Assembly: GCA_949751835.1 (NCBI GenBank)
Contig: CATKHK010000078.1
Span: 62,001-126,000 of the forward strand
Reading direction: 5' to 3'
Length of the DNA: 64,000 bases
Source of the DNA: Blepharisma japonicum
Taxonomy: Eukaryota > Ciliophora > Heterotrichea > Heterotrichida > Blepharismidae
Made by a program: the position numbers and the translations under genes. This document shows positions 34,316-44,744 of this stretch, one piece after another. The notes under the pieces were generated by a model. The model made no database searches and had not been told where the DNA came from. It worked only from the letters and a program-made list of their open reading frames with translations. Each line of letters begins with the position of its first letter. Within the stretch, counting starts at the first letter, position 1.

Positions 34316-35000
34316 AGTTAATTTTCGAGATCCTCAAGTTCTTTTATTTTTATTTCAATAATCCTCTCTTTACAGCCAATTTTCTTCTTAAATTTTTCTA
34401 ATTTAGAGTTGTTCATCGTCCACGGCAAATAAAAATTAATATATGATATAATGAACCCAACAATTGCATAATATTAAGATAATTTTCTAGATGCCAATAA
34501 TTTTGCCCATCATTCTCCTTTCAATACAACTTTAGTCGCAGGTTTTCTGCTGGTTTTCACAGCCTATCCTAGAACTTGTAATTCCTCTCAATTTTTTCAA
34601 TTCTTACACCAACTATGACCCCTTTTTGCAATATAATTTGAAGTTACTTAAAAAATAGGGTTTAACTTCAAAACCTGCAGCTTTCTTCTAATAATACTTC
34701 TTGCATTTTTTGAGCTATTTTTCTTCATGAAGTGTTGGGTCATGGTCGCACCTAAAAGAGTTAGTCCGCTTATAAATAATGCTCCTCCTGCACCTACTAA
34801 GGTTGAAGAAGTTAAAAGGCCTCCTTCTGAAAATCTTGCGCTGCTTCCTGCGGTGTTTGAGGTTTTGTAATCAAAGAGATGATTTCTAGGTCTGTTTTTG
34901 CTCTTTAATGATTAAGGATATTAAAACTTTTTACCTTGACATTGTAGTCTTTTATCTTGGAAATTATTTTTGCCTGATGGAAAGCTTTTTTAAGAATTGG
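34316..35000 (-). pseudogene. Decayed U-box/ApoL-like gene
   Basis: From left to right it matches the acidic tail, last helix, variable region and hairpin ('LxxAGGALFISGLTLLGATMTQHFMKK'-like pattern, in parts) of the intact copies on the minus strand. The U-box end is not recognisable and there is no long open frame. Its upstream flank (35000-35290) matches that of copies 5 and 6. Confidence 0.6.
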
Positions 35001-35662
35001 CAATATTATGTATGCTTAAATTCTCATATGCAAAAACTTTTACTACTTTTCTAAAAAGAAATCTTGCAACGCTTATAAAGAGCATTTTTAAAATTTTTGA
35101 GATAATATTTATTATATTTTGATTAATTACAATGAAAAGCTCAAATATGCAATTAATAATTCTAGTTATAGTAATCTAAGTTTCCAAAATATAATTTACT
35201 AATAGATTTTGTGAAGGAAACATTTGACCAAGTTTAATAGGCCTAAGATTTGCCATGAATTAATGTTGGCTCAATTATAATAGAATCCCTAGCTGCTAAA
35301 TTTATCTTCATGCAGAACTTTACCATGATTGTTGAAATACAACACATATCAATTGATTTTCTTTGCACTTTTTAAGAATTATTATCAGGTTGATGGGCTA
35401 AAAATAAAGAAAATCATTGAGATGAAGACTCCAACGCCTTATGCTGTCTAAGCATAGAATAAAAAATGAATTGACTTATTTGTTTTGAAATTAAAAATAT
35501 ATTAAATTGGGCAGTGAACTAGACCCAATTTCGCAATATATAATTCATGATATCAAATAAGAAGTTATCAAAATTAAGTATTATGGAATTTATTTTAAGT
35601 CTAATGATATGAATTAGATTTATTTCAAAACTATTTCTTTTATGATTTTTATATAAAATGAA
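35001..35662. other. Spacer: U-box flank and receptor 3' flank
   Basis: The left half is homologous to 10920-11160, upstream of a U-box gene. The right half matches the sequence downstream of the giant receptor (12330-12450). This order, U-box then receptor end, repeats the arrangement at 9.8-12.4 kb. Confidence 0.5.
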
Positions 35663-37195
35663 TTAATTATTACAGTGAGCCTCTCTTTTATACTTTATAT
35701 AAGTCATAATCACTTTAATAACTTGAATAATTACAATATCACACAAAAGTGAAATAATAACCATCACCATCCACATCATATCTCCATTCCCATCAATCTT
35801 CTGAGTAATCCAGTAAGAGGCTACCACAACAAACCCAATCACAGCTAAACATAGTAAATATCCTACAATCCCCAGTATTCTATTATTTGTTTCTTGTTTC
35901 AAGGCTTCTTTTATATCACTTTTTTTCTTTGATCTGCGTTTAATAAAAATCCAGCCTATTGTTATAGCTAAAATATTTGAAAAAGCTGGCGAAAAAATCG
36001 AGAAAATTATGTGAATATAGTTAATGTCTTGGAAAATTTCTATAAACTCATAGTCTTTTGAGGAAGAAACTCCTGACTCATATAACAAAATGAAAATTCC
36101 ATTGAAAAAGGCTTGAAGGAGGAGAGAAAAGATAAGCAAAGTGCTTCTGGAGAGTCTTGAGAAGAATGGCATGTAGAAGAAGAATGGAGAAATAAAATAA
36201 TAAGCTGTAAGAGGGTTCGAAGGAGTCTTTAGATAAGTATCATTATTGATTTCTTTTACATTTTGAGTATCTGCTATAATTTTATAATCATTTTTTATAC
36301 TCTTCAAGTCTTCATTTTTATCTTTACTCTTCACAATGATTTCCAGAACGATTTTTCTCTTACTCTTTAATGAAGCCTGCCCCATATTATCAGGTGACTC
36401 AGGCAGTCCATTATTTCTCTTAAAAAGTATCGGCTTTTCGCTTTCAATCTTATCAATGTCTAAGGTTGAAATCTCTTTAGCAATTTTATTATGCACCTTA
36501 GTAGTATTGAGTTTCTCTTTAGATAATTTTTTATTTTCCTTAGAATCGATAAAGATAAATATAAAAGCCATGACTTCATAACCCCCAGCTAAGGAACATA
36601 TATAATAAAATGTCCTTTCCCATGCGCCTTTTGATGATGCATCTTTTGTGGTGTTGTTTGAAGTTGAAGTAGCTGACTTTATGCCATCTGAAAATAAAGA
36701 GGTATGGGAGACCCTAGAAGAAACTTCAGGATTGGTATAGTTTAAATATTCACTGCCTGAAGTAGACCATGCGCTGTTGTCGTAATAAACATTTTGAATC
36801 GCTTCTCCTCCACTGAGAGCTGAGTAGTAAGGAATAGTAAGGTTTTGGCTTGGGAAAAAATCTTTCATTTTTCCCTCATCTTGGACAATAAATTCTGTTG
36901 ATGTAATTTTCAGTTCTTGGCTGAGTTTAGTAATTAATATTTCTTTCTGACCTAAAGTAAATTCTATTTTAATGTGTTCTTGGTCAACTTTGATATTGTA
37001 TGGGCCCATTCCACATTCAGGGCTATCCCAAAGATTACATATTAAATGGGATTGGAAATTGGTATCATTAGGAGCTTTTTGTGCTAGGTGGCTAAGACAT
37101 CTGCTGCATAAGGAAGTATCTGAGTCATTGCATTCTTCATCGCAGATCCCGCTTGCCTTTATGAGGAGAAGAGAAAGTCAAAGATAAACCAACAT
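35663..37195 (-). CDS. Mini-receptor: giant-receptor paralogue lacking the ectodomain
   Basis: A complete 510-residue frame from ATG 37193-37195 to TAA 35663-35665, with one TGA read as Trp in the signal peptide. Residues 1 to about 109 copy the giant receptor's start (signal peptide 'MLVYLWLSLLLIKASG', 'CNLWDSPECGMG', 'KVDQEHIKI'). At about 36865 'EGKMK' runs straight into 'DFFPSQNLTIPYYSAL', a segment just before the GPS in the giant gene. So the repeats and REJ region are gone in one in-frame step. The GPS remains recognisable but all four of its Cys are replaced (N, S, S, R), while H-T-S is kept. The membrane part is intact ('FYYICSLAGGYEVMAFIFIF' to 'IISLLCDIVIIQVIKV'). Probably a membrane protein without large ligand-binding parts. 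Confidence 0.8.
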
Positions 37196-37222
37196 ATTTA
37201 TATATTTTAATAGTTATTTGTT
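37196..37222 (-). promoter_or_regulatory. Conserved element at the mini-receptor start
   Basis: Minus-strand 'AATAACTATTAAAATATATA' before the ATG is a diverged version of the element found upstream of the giant receptors. Confidence 0.35.
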
Positions 37223-37690
37223 TAAAATATGCATAATGAATCAAAATCTAAATTATAAATTGGACTAATTTATTTTATGGAGTTTTTGCGACAATAAAAG
37301 CTATTAAATAGAAAGATTAAAATTTTTATTATCTATCTTTTAGAATTTACTTAAACAGCCTTTACATGCAAAATTTTGAAATAAAAACTTATACTCTCTT
37401 TTTAAAAGTCTTCTTAGAAATCAATATAAATCATATAAGCATAGGCTGATTAATTATAAAAATTCCATCAAAAGTGTCATTGAATTATCATAAATTTTAT
37501 ATAAAAATATTGTAAACTGATACTCAATAGTAAAGGAGTTATTTTTAATTGGAAAGATTAAAAATTTTGTTTTAATTACCTTAAAATTCTACTTGCGCCA
37601 GTCTCTAACATATATAATTTTATTTATAAATTCTTTATGTTCATCAACTTATATAGTTTTACCCCAGTTCAGAAATAAGTAATCTAATAG
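37223..37690. other. Upstream region of the mini-receptor
   Basis: Non-coding, AT-rich, homologous over its first part to the upstream regions at 32964 and 39319. No gene seen. Confidence 0.5.
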
Positions 37691-38240
37691 ATCTAATTGA
37701 GATAATATCTCTTCAAATCCTCAATCTCTTTCACTATTTTTTATTTTAGTCTATCTCTTTTCTCAAATGGCTCTTTAATTTTTTTCAGGGCCTTAGTATA
37801 CATTGTGCACAGTAAAACTAGATCAGAAAGTAGCCTTTAAATTTGCATAGGCTTTTTAGCATTAACTATTTTTGAGTTCTTCTCTTATGGATCAAGGATT
37901 ATTTCACCATTCATGATTATTTGAATTTCACCATTTAAGGATTTAAGTTAAGCTAGAGATTAGCTTTATTCACTAGCATTGATGAGCTATGATGATTATA
38001 AATCTTAAAATATATTTCTTATAATTTAGAATAGAAGAAGATACTTCTTGAGCTGATAAATGGGCTTTTATCTTAGGTAATTAGTGTAAAAATTTAGATT
38101 TTATAAGGCAGATATTAATGTTTTCGATAAGACTTTTGCAGTTATCAGAGAAATATTATTTGCTCAAACCAAGAAGTAATAACTAGCCTTCCATAAGCAT
38201 GCATATCAAAAATAATTTCCGGTCTTTCATAATTTCTTAA
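37691..38240 (-). pseudogene. Decayed U-box/ApoL-like remnant
   Basis: The left end matches the family's C-terminal tail ('cctcaatctctttca'), and 38140-38240 matches the second half of the U-box through 'PIT'. Between them the sequence is shortened and unrecognisable. Confidence 0.5.
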
Positions 38241-38243
38241 GCA

Positions 38244-38632
38244 ATGGGGCTTAAGAAAGGAAAATATATATATTTAGCAGAAGCTACATACGATGGGGAC
38301 TTTTTTAACAATGATAGGCATGGCTTTGGAATTTTTGATAGTGAAGAGATCCATACCGAGGCCGAATATAAAAATGATGGCTTAAATGGTTATGGAAAAC
38401 TCATTTGAAAAGGTAAATATCAATATGAAGGACACTTTTTAAATGGTACAATAAATGGATATGACCACATTGTTTTTGAAAAAGGAGAAGAGTATTGAGG
38501 AAATTCGTAGACAGACATTATAACGGAAAAGGAGTTTTAAAGCCAAAATGAAGTGAATGGATTCATGAAGGAGAATTTCATAATCACAAAAAATGGATTT
38601 TTTATCAGCACTCATCCATTGGTGGAAGGTAG
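38244..38632 (+). pseudogene. MORN-repeat protein fragment
   Basis: ATG at 38244 opens 88 codons with the MORN pattern: 'YDGDFFNNDRHGFGIF', 'YKNDGLNGYGKLIWKGKYQ', 'YEGHFLNG', 'GEEYWGN'. Three Trp in the whole stretch are TGA. After TAG at 38508 the same pattern goes on in the next frame ('DRHYNGKGVLKPKW', 'WIHEGEFHNHKKW') to TAG at 38630-38632, which points to one frameshift. MORN repeats bind membranes or scaffolds. It begins at the edge of a U-box remnant, so it is probably a captured gene fragment. Shorter relatives lie at 6770-6930 and 9655-9795. Confidence 0.6.
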
Positions 38633-38807
38633 AGAGCTTTTGGGTCAATAATTTAATGATAAAAGAAAATGCTCTGCATAAAAAATCTCGATTTCGTATC
38701 GTTAATGAATATTTTATAAGAGGACGAAAGTGCAATCATATTGATGAAATCGCACCATTCATTTACCTTGGAGATGGTATAGGGCAGGTGATGAGTTATT
38801 GCTAAAA

Positions 38808-39291
38808 AAATTTTGATTTTCAGAGAAACTCCCAATAAGCCAAATAATAAGGGGATTTTCTGTTTCTTTGGCTTAAGAACTAATCCGAGGCTTTGCCAGT
38901 AGCCTGGTAAATAGTTAGATGAGCAATTGAGTTCGACTGATTGCTTCGATTTTTCTCCATTATTTATAATAAATTCTGCAGATGTAATTTTCAGTTCTTG
39001 GTTGAGTTTAGTAATAAATATTTCTTCCTGTCCTGATGAAAGCTCGATCTCACTCCTGATTCGTTCTTGGTCAACATTGATATTGTATCAGCCCATTCAG
39101 CACTCAGAACTATCCCAAAGGTTGCATATTAAATATGATTGGGCATTGGTATTGTTAAGAGCATTTTTTGAAAGATGACTCAGACATCTACTGCATGAAG
39201 CAATGTCTAAGGTATTGCATTCTTCATAGCATAAGCCGCTTACCTTTATGAGAAGGAGGAGGAGAATAGAGAGTCACAGATAAGCAAACAT
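38808..39291 (-). pseudogene. N-terminal fragment of a giant-receptor paralogue
   Basis: From ATG 39289-39291 it encodes a signal peptide ('MFAYLWLSILLLLLIKVSG'), 'CYEECNTLDIASCSRCL', 'CNLWDSSECWMGWYN' and 'ELNCSSNYLPGYWQSLGL', very close to both giant genes and with TGA as Trp in three places. One base is missing after 'VLKPK', and the homology stops at 38808 next to MORN-like sequence. Only the first about 160 residues of the receptor remain. Confidence 0.75.
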
Positions 39292-39318
39292 ATTTTTATA
39301 ATTTAATGGATATTTATT
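39292..39318 (-). promoter_or_regulatory. Conserved element at the receptor-fragment start
   Basis: Minus-strand 'AATATCCATTAAATTATAA' directly before the ATG, the best match to the element at the two giant genes. Confidence 0.45.
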
Positions 39319-39700
39319 AAAGATAAGCACACTGAATCTAATTTAAAAATTTATAAATTGGACGAAGCTGTTTTTATGGCAGTTGCTGCAATGATAGTTA
39401 TTAAATTGACTGGTTAAAATTTTTATTAACAGACCATATTTAGAATATTCTTGAAAACCCTTTTACCATGTGAAATTTAAATAAAAATTAGAATTTCTTT
39501 AGAAAAAGTCCTTATAAATCAATGTATTCATATAATTAATTTGACCAGAATCATAATTAATTATAAAAATTCTATTAAGTAAAAAGATTAAAATTTTCTT
39601 TTGTTCACCTTAAAAATATATTTTATCAGCTTGCATAATATATAATTTTGCTAGGTTCAGAAATATCTGGTATAAGATGTTTAATCATAAGGAATCTACT
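39319..39700. other. Upstream region of the receptor fragment
   Basis: Non-coding; homologous to the upstream region of the giant receptor (32964-33250). No gene. Confidence 0.5.
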
Positions 39701-40220
39701 AGAGCTAATTGACCAAAAACTCTTCAGATTCCCAATCTCTTTTAATATCCTTTAATTCCTCTCTCTTTTTCTTAAATATTTCTTAATATTTATCAGTTAT
39801 TTACCTATTCATTGGCCTTGCTAAAACTAGACCAGAAAGCGACATTGATACTTGCAAAGGTTTTTTAATATTAACTATTTCTGAGTTTTTTTCTTATCGA
39901 TCAAGAAAAACTTTACCAATCATGGTTAATTAAATTCCACCATTTATGTAAGACTAGAGATCAGCTTTATCCACTAGTGTGAATGAGCTTTAATAGCATT
40001 TCTTGAAAATATCTTTATACAATCTTGGAAATAATTTTAATTTAGAATAAACGAAGATTTATCTGGAGCTGATGGATGGATTTTTTACCTTAGGTTATTG
40101 ATGGAAAATTTAAATATTATAAGCAGATACTAATGTTTCGATGTTTCGACAAGATCTTTATGTTATGAGGCTCGTCATCGGGAAAATATTACTTTGCTCA
40201 AACCAAGTGGCGATTACTAG
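39701..40220 (-). pseudogene. Decayed U-box/ApoL-like remnant
   Basis: Starts with the C-terminal tail pattern and ends at 40130-40215 with a match to the linker and 'SPVTGK...W' part of the U-box. The centre is lost. Homologous to the remnant at 33590. Confidence 0.5.
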
Positions 40221-40485
40221 AAAAAAGATGTATTTATTGATAAGACTTAAGAAATGAAATGAAATATATTTTAATTATTCAACTTAATCAATATTCGTAT
40301 TTTTGTATATAAATTGTTTTTGTGATGATTTAAAAATTTTATAGATGAACTAAAATAAACAAATTGCTTATAAAGCATAATTATGATTTTAATTTTGGAA
40401 AATGGAATAATACTTCAATGATCAAAAAGAAATTCTTTTTACTATTTTCAGTATAATTCCATTAGCTTAGAGTTAATTTTCCAAA

Positions 40486-41582
40486 TTTTCAAATTCTCTA
40501 ATATTTTATTTCAATCATCCTCTCTTTGCAGCTAACTAATTTTTTAAATTTTCCTATTTATTGTCAATTCCAAAAAAAAATCAATACTTGTATAATGACC
40601 CCAGCAATTGCATAATATCCAGATAATCTTGTAGCTGTAAATCGCTTTGCTTATCAATTCCTTTTAATGTAACTTTAGTCACGTCTTTGTTTGGTTTTCA
40701 CAACCTTTCCTAGAAATTGTAATTTATTCAATTTTTTCAATTCTTATACCAACCATGACCCATTTGAAATGCAATTTGATCCTTCTTCAAAAAAGTTGAC
40801 TTAATCTGCAGCTTTTTCTTCTTTCATTATGACTTCTTGCCATTCTGAGCTTGCTTTTCTCTATGAAGTGCTTAATTATGGTCATATCTAAAAGAATTAG
40901 ACTGTATGCAAATAATGATCCAATGCCTGCTAAGGCTGAAGAATTAAAAAGGCTCTATCCTGGTATCCTTGCACTGCTCTCTGCAGTGTCTAGATTGCAA
41001 TAAAATAGGCTTAAATTTTTATTCTTCATAGATTAATAAATAAAACTTGAGTCTTGACATTTAGTCCTTTTTTAGGAAATTATTTTCACAGGATGAAAAG
41101 CTTTTTTAATTTTCTTCCATAAGATACCAAAACCATTGAATATTCCAACTTTAATTAAACTTAGCAAAAAATTATTTAGTTTGCATGCTTAAACATAAAT
41201 TATATAATTACAATGCATTTTCGCTTTCAAGATTTTCAAATTGGAATCCGAAAACGTTTATATTATGCAAAATAAATGTAATTTTTGTTGACGATAGGAA
41301 CAAAAATTCTGCTCACTTACAGAAAATAGAAGTAAGGTTGCTGAGCCTAAGAGAGAGGGTCTCTCTAGTTCTTGATGGAAATTAAATTGGGAATCTTTAT
41401 GTGGAGGCAGCTTTCAACAATATTTTATATTTTAAGCCTTTCCCAGTTATTGAGAAAGCATCATCTCACTAAAGTCAAAGCCTGATCGCTTTACACTGAT
41501 AGTGTGCCCATCAGCAGTACTCATAACTTCTTTAGTAATTGGGCATAAATAGATTTCGCAATCGAGCCAACCTTGTATAGTA
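40486..41582 (-). pseudogene. Decayed near full-length U-box/ApoL-like gene
   Basis: The family order is still visible on the minus strand: acidic tail (40486), last helix, variable region, hairpin with 'MTxxKHFIEK' (about 40850-40980), linker, and a U-box end reading 'YLCPITKEVM' (about 41520-41560). No open frame spans it. Homologous to 34316-35000 but keeps more of the U-box. Confidence 0.6.
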
Positions 41583-42061
41583 ACACTCGATATTTAAAAA
41601 GAATGTTTATTTGAATAATAGCTTAATTATGCATAACAATGCCCATGTATAATTTATAAAAATGGATATTGTTGAAGACTACAAAAATCTATTTAATAAA
41701 ATAGCAAGCTATCTAATATTTATTTGTTCACATAAATTAAGAGCTGTATTTGCTAATCTTAATCAATAAATTTTGTGCAAAGAGACTTTTTTGTCAAACA
41801 GGACATGCAAGTAATGTAATGTTTGGTTAAATTATACTATAAGGTGGCTTTAAATAATTTTTGTTCAAGATAGATAACTTTTGAGAAAATAATTATTTGT
41901 AAGGCTATGAAAAGAATTATAAAATTCTTTAGCATACCAAAGAGTGAGCATCTGATAAAATAAACAAAAACTCTCTTTGAAAAGAGATTATATCGTAATT
42001 AAGAAATGTTAATAGATGATCCTCTTTCCTTATAATTAGCTTAATAGCAATTAAAAATTAT
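41583..42061. other. Spacer
   Basis: The left half is a diverged copy of the U-box upstream flank seen at 10740-11160 ('aatgtttggNtNaattata'). The rest, next to the stop of copy 7, shows nothing. Confidence 0.45.
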
Positions 42062-42976
42062 TTAATTAGAAAAGTAAATTTTCAAATCTCGAAGCTCTCT
42101 TGCTTCTTCATTGGCTAACCTCTGCTTATTCTCAATTTGCTTCTTGATTTCTTCAAGCGTCTCATTATCAAGTGCCCAAGTTGAAATAATATCTATTGCA
42201 GAGATTGCTGCACTTGTGGCAGCGAAGCCTTTAGAAATTTTTCCAGCACACATGATTCTTACAAGTAGCCCTTTTGCAGATGTAGAAATCTTTGAAGTCT
42301 TTGAAGTGCCACTTACAGCTAGTAAATCTCGAGCAGCATATGTAATATCTTGAAAATTTGATGAGATCATACCAGCATCAGCTGCAGCATTTACGGCATC
42401 TAAAAACAATCTTGCCTTAACATTATTGACCTCATATTTTAATTTTGTTTTTTCTTCTTCCAATAAGGCATTTTTTAGTTGTTCAGCCTTCCCTTTTTCA
42501 ATATAATATTGAGTCACTGAAGTTGCTAAAGAAGTTAAACCTCCTGCAATTAAAGTTCCCACCCCAACCAAGGATAAAGGAGTAAAAAGAAGATAAGTAC
42601 CTACAATACTTGCGCTGCTTCCTGTAGTATTAGCTATTTTACAATTGAATAATTCCTTTTCCAGTTCGTTTTTTATTTTAGTTAGACTAGATATGGATAA
42701 TAAAATTTTTTCAATGTATTCTTCTTTAGCCTTGATCATATTTCTCATGTAGAAAAATACTCTGTCGAGTTTCTCAGTCTCTGAAAGGGCTATTGGCCTC
42801 TTTTGTTGATTGAATTGATAAATTTCTGAAAGTAAGGCGGTATTTGAGATAAGTTCTTTATTTTCAAACTCTTTTCCTGTCACAGGAGAGTTATTTTCAT
42901 ATTCAAAAAAGAGGGTTATTGCTTTACGATCATAGGTGATCTCATCATCAGCTACTACAGGGTCTTCCATGATCAT
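42062..42976 (-). CDS. U-box protein with ApoL-like hairpin (copy 7), start unclear
   Basis: A 304-residue frame from the first in-frame ATG. The frame stays open 24 codons further, and these encode the expected beginning of the U-box ('VEPSLVPNEYLCPLTGMI'), but no in-frame ATG is there. The usual family ATG (43024-43026) is one base out of frame. So either the start has just been lost, or a sequencing error or unusual start is involved. The rest is intact: 'MEDPVVADDEITYDRKAI', 'NNSPVTGKEF', hairpin 'TGSSASIVGTYLLFTPLSL' and 'GGLTSLATSVTQYYIEK', last helix 'AATSAAISAIDIISTWAL', acidic tail. It is diverged from copies 1-6. Confidence 0.7.
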   Translation of the reverse strand: MIMEDPVVADDEITYDRKAITLFFEYENNSPVTGKEFENKELISNTALLSEIYQFNQQKRPIALSETEKLDRVFFYMRNMIKAKEEYIEKILLSISSLTKIKNELEKELFNCKIANTTGSSASIVGTYLLFTPLSLVGVGTLIAGGLTSLATSVTQYYIEKGKAEQLKNALLEEEKTKLKYEVNNVKARLFLDAVNAAADAGMISSNFQDITYAARDLLAVSGTSKTSKISTSAKGLLVRIMCAGKISKGFAATSAAISAIDIISTWALDNETLEEIKKQIENKQRLANEEARELRDLKIYFSN

Positions 42977-43051
42977 GCCAGTAAGTGGACAAAGATATTC
43001 ATTAGGAACAAGGGACGGCTCAACATTTGCTAGGTACTTATTATAAGTTTA

Positions 43052-43426
43052 ATCTTTTAGAAAATGTCTATATATATTGAAAATTTAATATTTTCGATTC
43101 TATTTGATTCTTATAGTCAAAAATCAAGAAATATGGTTTCTTTAGCTTTTGGTCTTCAGCATATAAGCATGTTAGAATTTTTTATTAATTTATGTAGAAT
43201 CTCTTATAAATTTTCATTAATTTTCATTTCTTTCTGCTTCATAATAATTTTTCTAGTTATTTTCTGGTTGAAGAGCATAGTGTTTTTCTTAGAGAAGCTT
43301 AATTGCTTTAATTAATTAAAGCTTAAAAGGTAAGTTATTGAGATTCTATACAAAGGAACAGATGCAAATTTTTATTTATTTTTTCAGGATGATTATATAA
43401 TCATAAGTAAATTTATTTACGGATAA
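43052..43426. other. Intergenic spacer
   Basis: AT-rich region between two U-box genes. A plus-strand open frame of 83 codons here (43064-43315) is hydrophobic and low in complexity and has no family match, so I do not call it. Confidence 0.5.
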
Positions 43427-44407
43427 TTATAAGCAATTATTACTCTCCATAATCCTTTCTAGCTCAGCAGCCTCTTGCTCTTGTAGGCTTAGCTTTTTTT
43501 CTCTATCTTTGATGCACTGCTTTATTTGTTCAAGGGTTTCATTGTCCATTTTCCATGTCATTACTATATCAGCAGCACTGAGTGCTGCCCCAACGAACCC
43601 AAACCATTTAGCCCTCGCGCCTATTTTCAGTGCCTTTGGAAAAGTAATTGCCTTTGCTGCACTTGCCGTCTGTGCTGAATTCAATGCTAAATTCGCTGCA
43701 CCAGTTGCTTTAAAATTATTATACGCTCTTACTAAAATCGTAGATTTTCTGATTTTGCTTAGCATAAATAAAGCCTGAGCTGTAGTTTTTCCAGCATCAA
43801 TTGAATTCCCTAAAGTCACAAATGTTGAGTTAAAAACTTCTTCAGCGTCTTCTTCTTGCTTAAGCACTTCTCTGATCTGCTCTTTCTTGTTTTTTTCAAT
43901 AAAATACTGAGTTATTGAAGTTCCAATGGAAGTCAGTCCGCCTACAGTTAATGCGATTGCTCCATATATTGGAACAGTAGTAAATAGCAGTGCAGTTCCT
44001 GCTATTGTCCCAATGTTTCCTGAAGTATTGGAAACTTTGCATCTGAAAAGATGCTCTTCTAGATTATTACTTAGTTCTGTAAGAGTTGTTATTGATTTCT
44101 TTATATGGTCAATGTACTTTTTCTTGGCATCGAGATGAATTCTCATATCATTTACAAGCTTTGCAAAGTCAACATCTTCGTTAGAAATTGAAGCTTTAAA
44201 ATCGAGAATCAAGGAGCGTAAAGCAAAATTTGGGATGAGGTTTTTGTTAGGCAATTCTTCACCAGTTCAAGGACTTAGATTGCTTTTTTCGATCCAGTCA
44301 GTGATAGCTGATCGTTCATATGTGTGGCCATCAGCAGCGATGACTGGGTCTTCCATTATTTCAAGGGTTATTGGACAGAAAAATTCATCGATTCGTCTTT
44401 CTACCAT
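43427..44407 (-). CDS. U-box protein with ApoL-like hairpin (copy 8)
   Basis: A 326-residue protein starting at ATG 44405-44407, with TGA (44267-44269) as Trp inside 'SPWTGEEL'. U-box: '[19 protein letters not shown]', '[15 protein letters not shown]'. Then '[27 protein letters not shown]', hairpin '[19 protein letters not shown]' and '[17 protein letters not shown]', an Ala-rich variable region, '[15 protein letters not shown]' and an acidic, Gln/Glu-rich tail. It is the most diverged intact member. Its start faces the deubiquitinase gene across a 337-base divergent promoter region. Confidence 0.87.
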
Positions 44408-44744
44408 TATGGTCTGGTGGTTTTAAATATTATTTACATTTTCCCTCTTAAGATGAGGCTACAAATATGATGTTTAATTAATTTATTGTGTTTTTTATAT
44501 AAAATTAAATCGTTGAATTATAAATCAACAATATTTATTTTAAATCGGCTTCCATCATATTAAATAGCATAATTAAAGGCTTATTTCAAGTATTAAAAAT
44601 AAGTTAAAATTAATTCCTAATTTATAGAAAGATATAAATTTGCTAAATTTAGAAGGTTTTATAAATAATTAGAATGAAAATTAAAAATCATACATTCAGG
44701 TATAAATTCATCTTTTCTAAATTTCATTTTTGTTATAACTATCA
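44408..44744. promoter_or_regulatory. Divergent promoter region
   Basis: 337 AT-rich bases between the start of U-box copy 8 (minus) and the start of the deubiquitinase (plus). Promoters for both must lie here; no single motif can be named. Confidence 0.5.

Noticed and set aside
33000-42000. Transposon or retroelement as cause of the repeats
   Set aside because: No transposase or reverse transcriptase frame and no terminal repeats; all repeats are explained by duplicated host genes and flanks.
43064-43315. Small plus-strand gene of 83 codons
   Set aside because: Low-complexity hydrophobic sequence in an AT-rich spacer, no homologue in the array and no motif.
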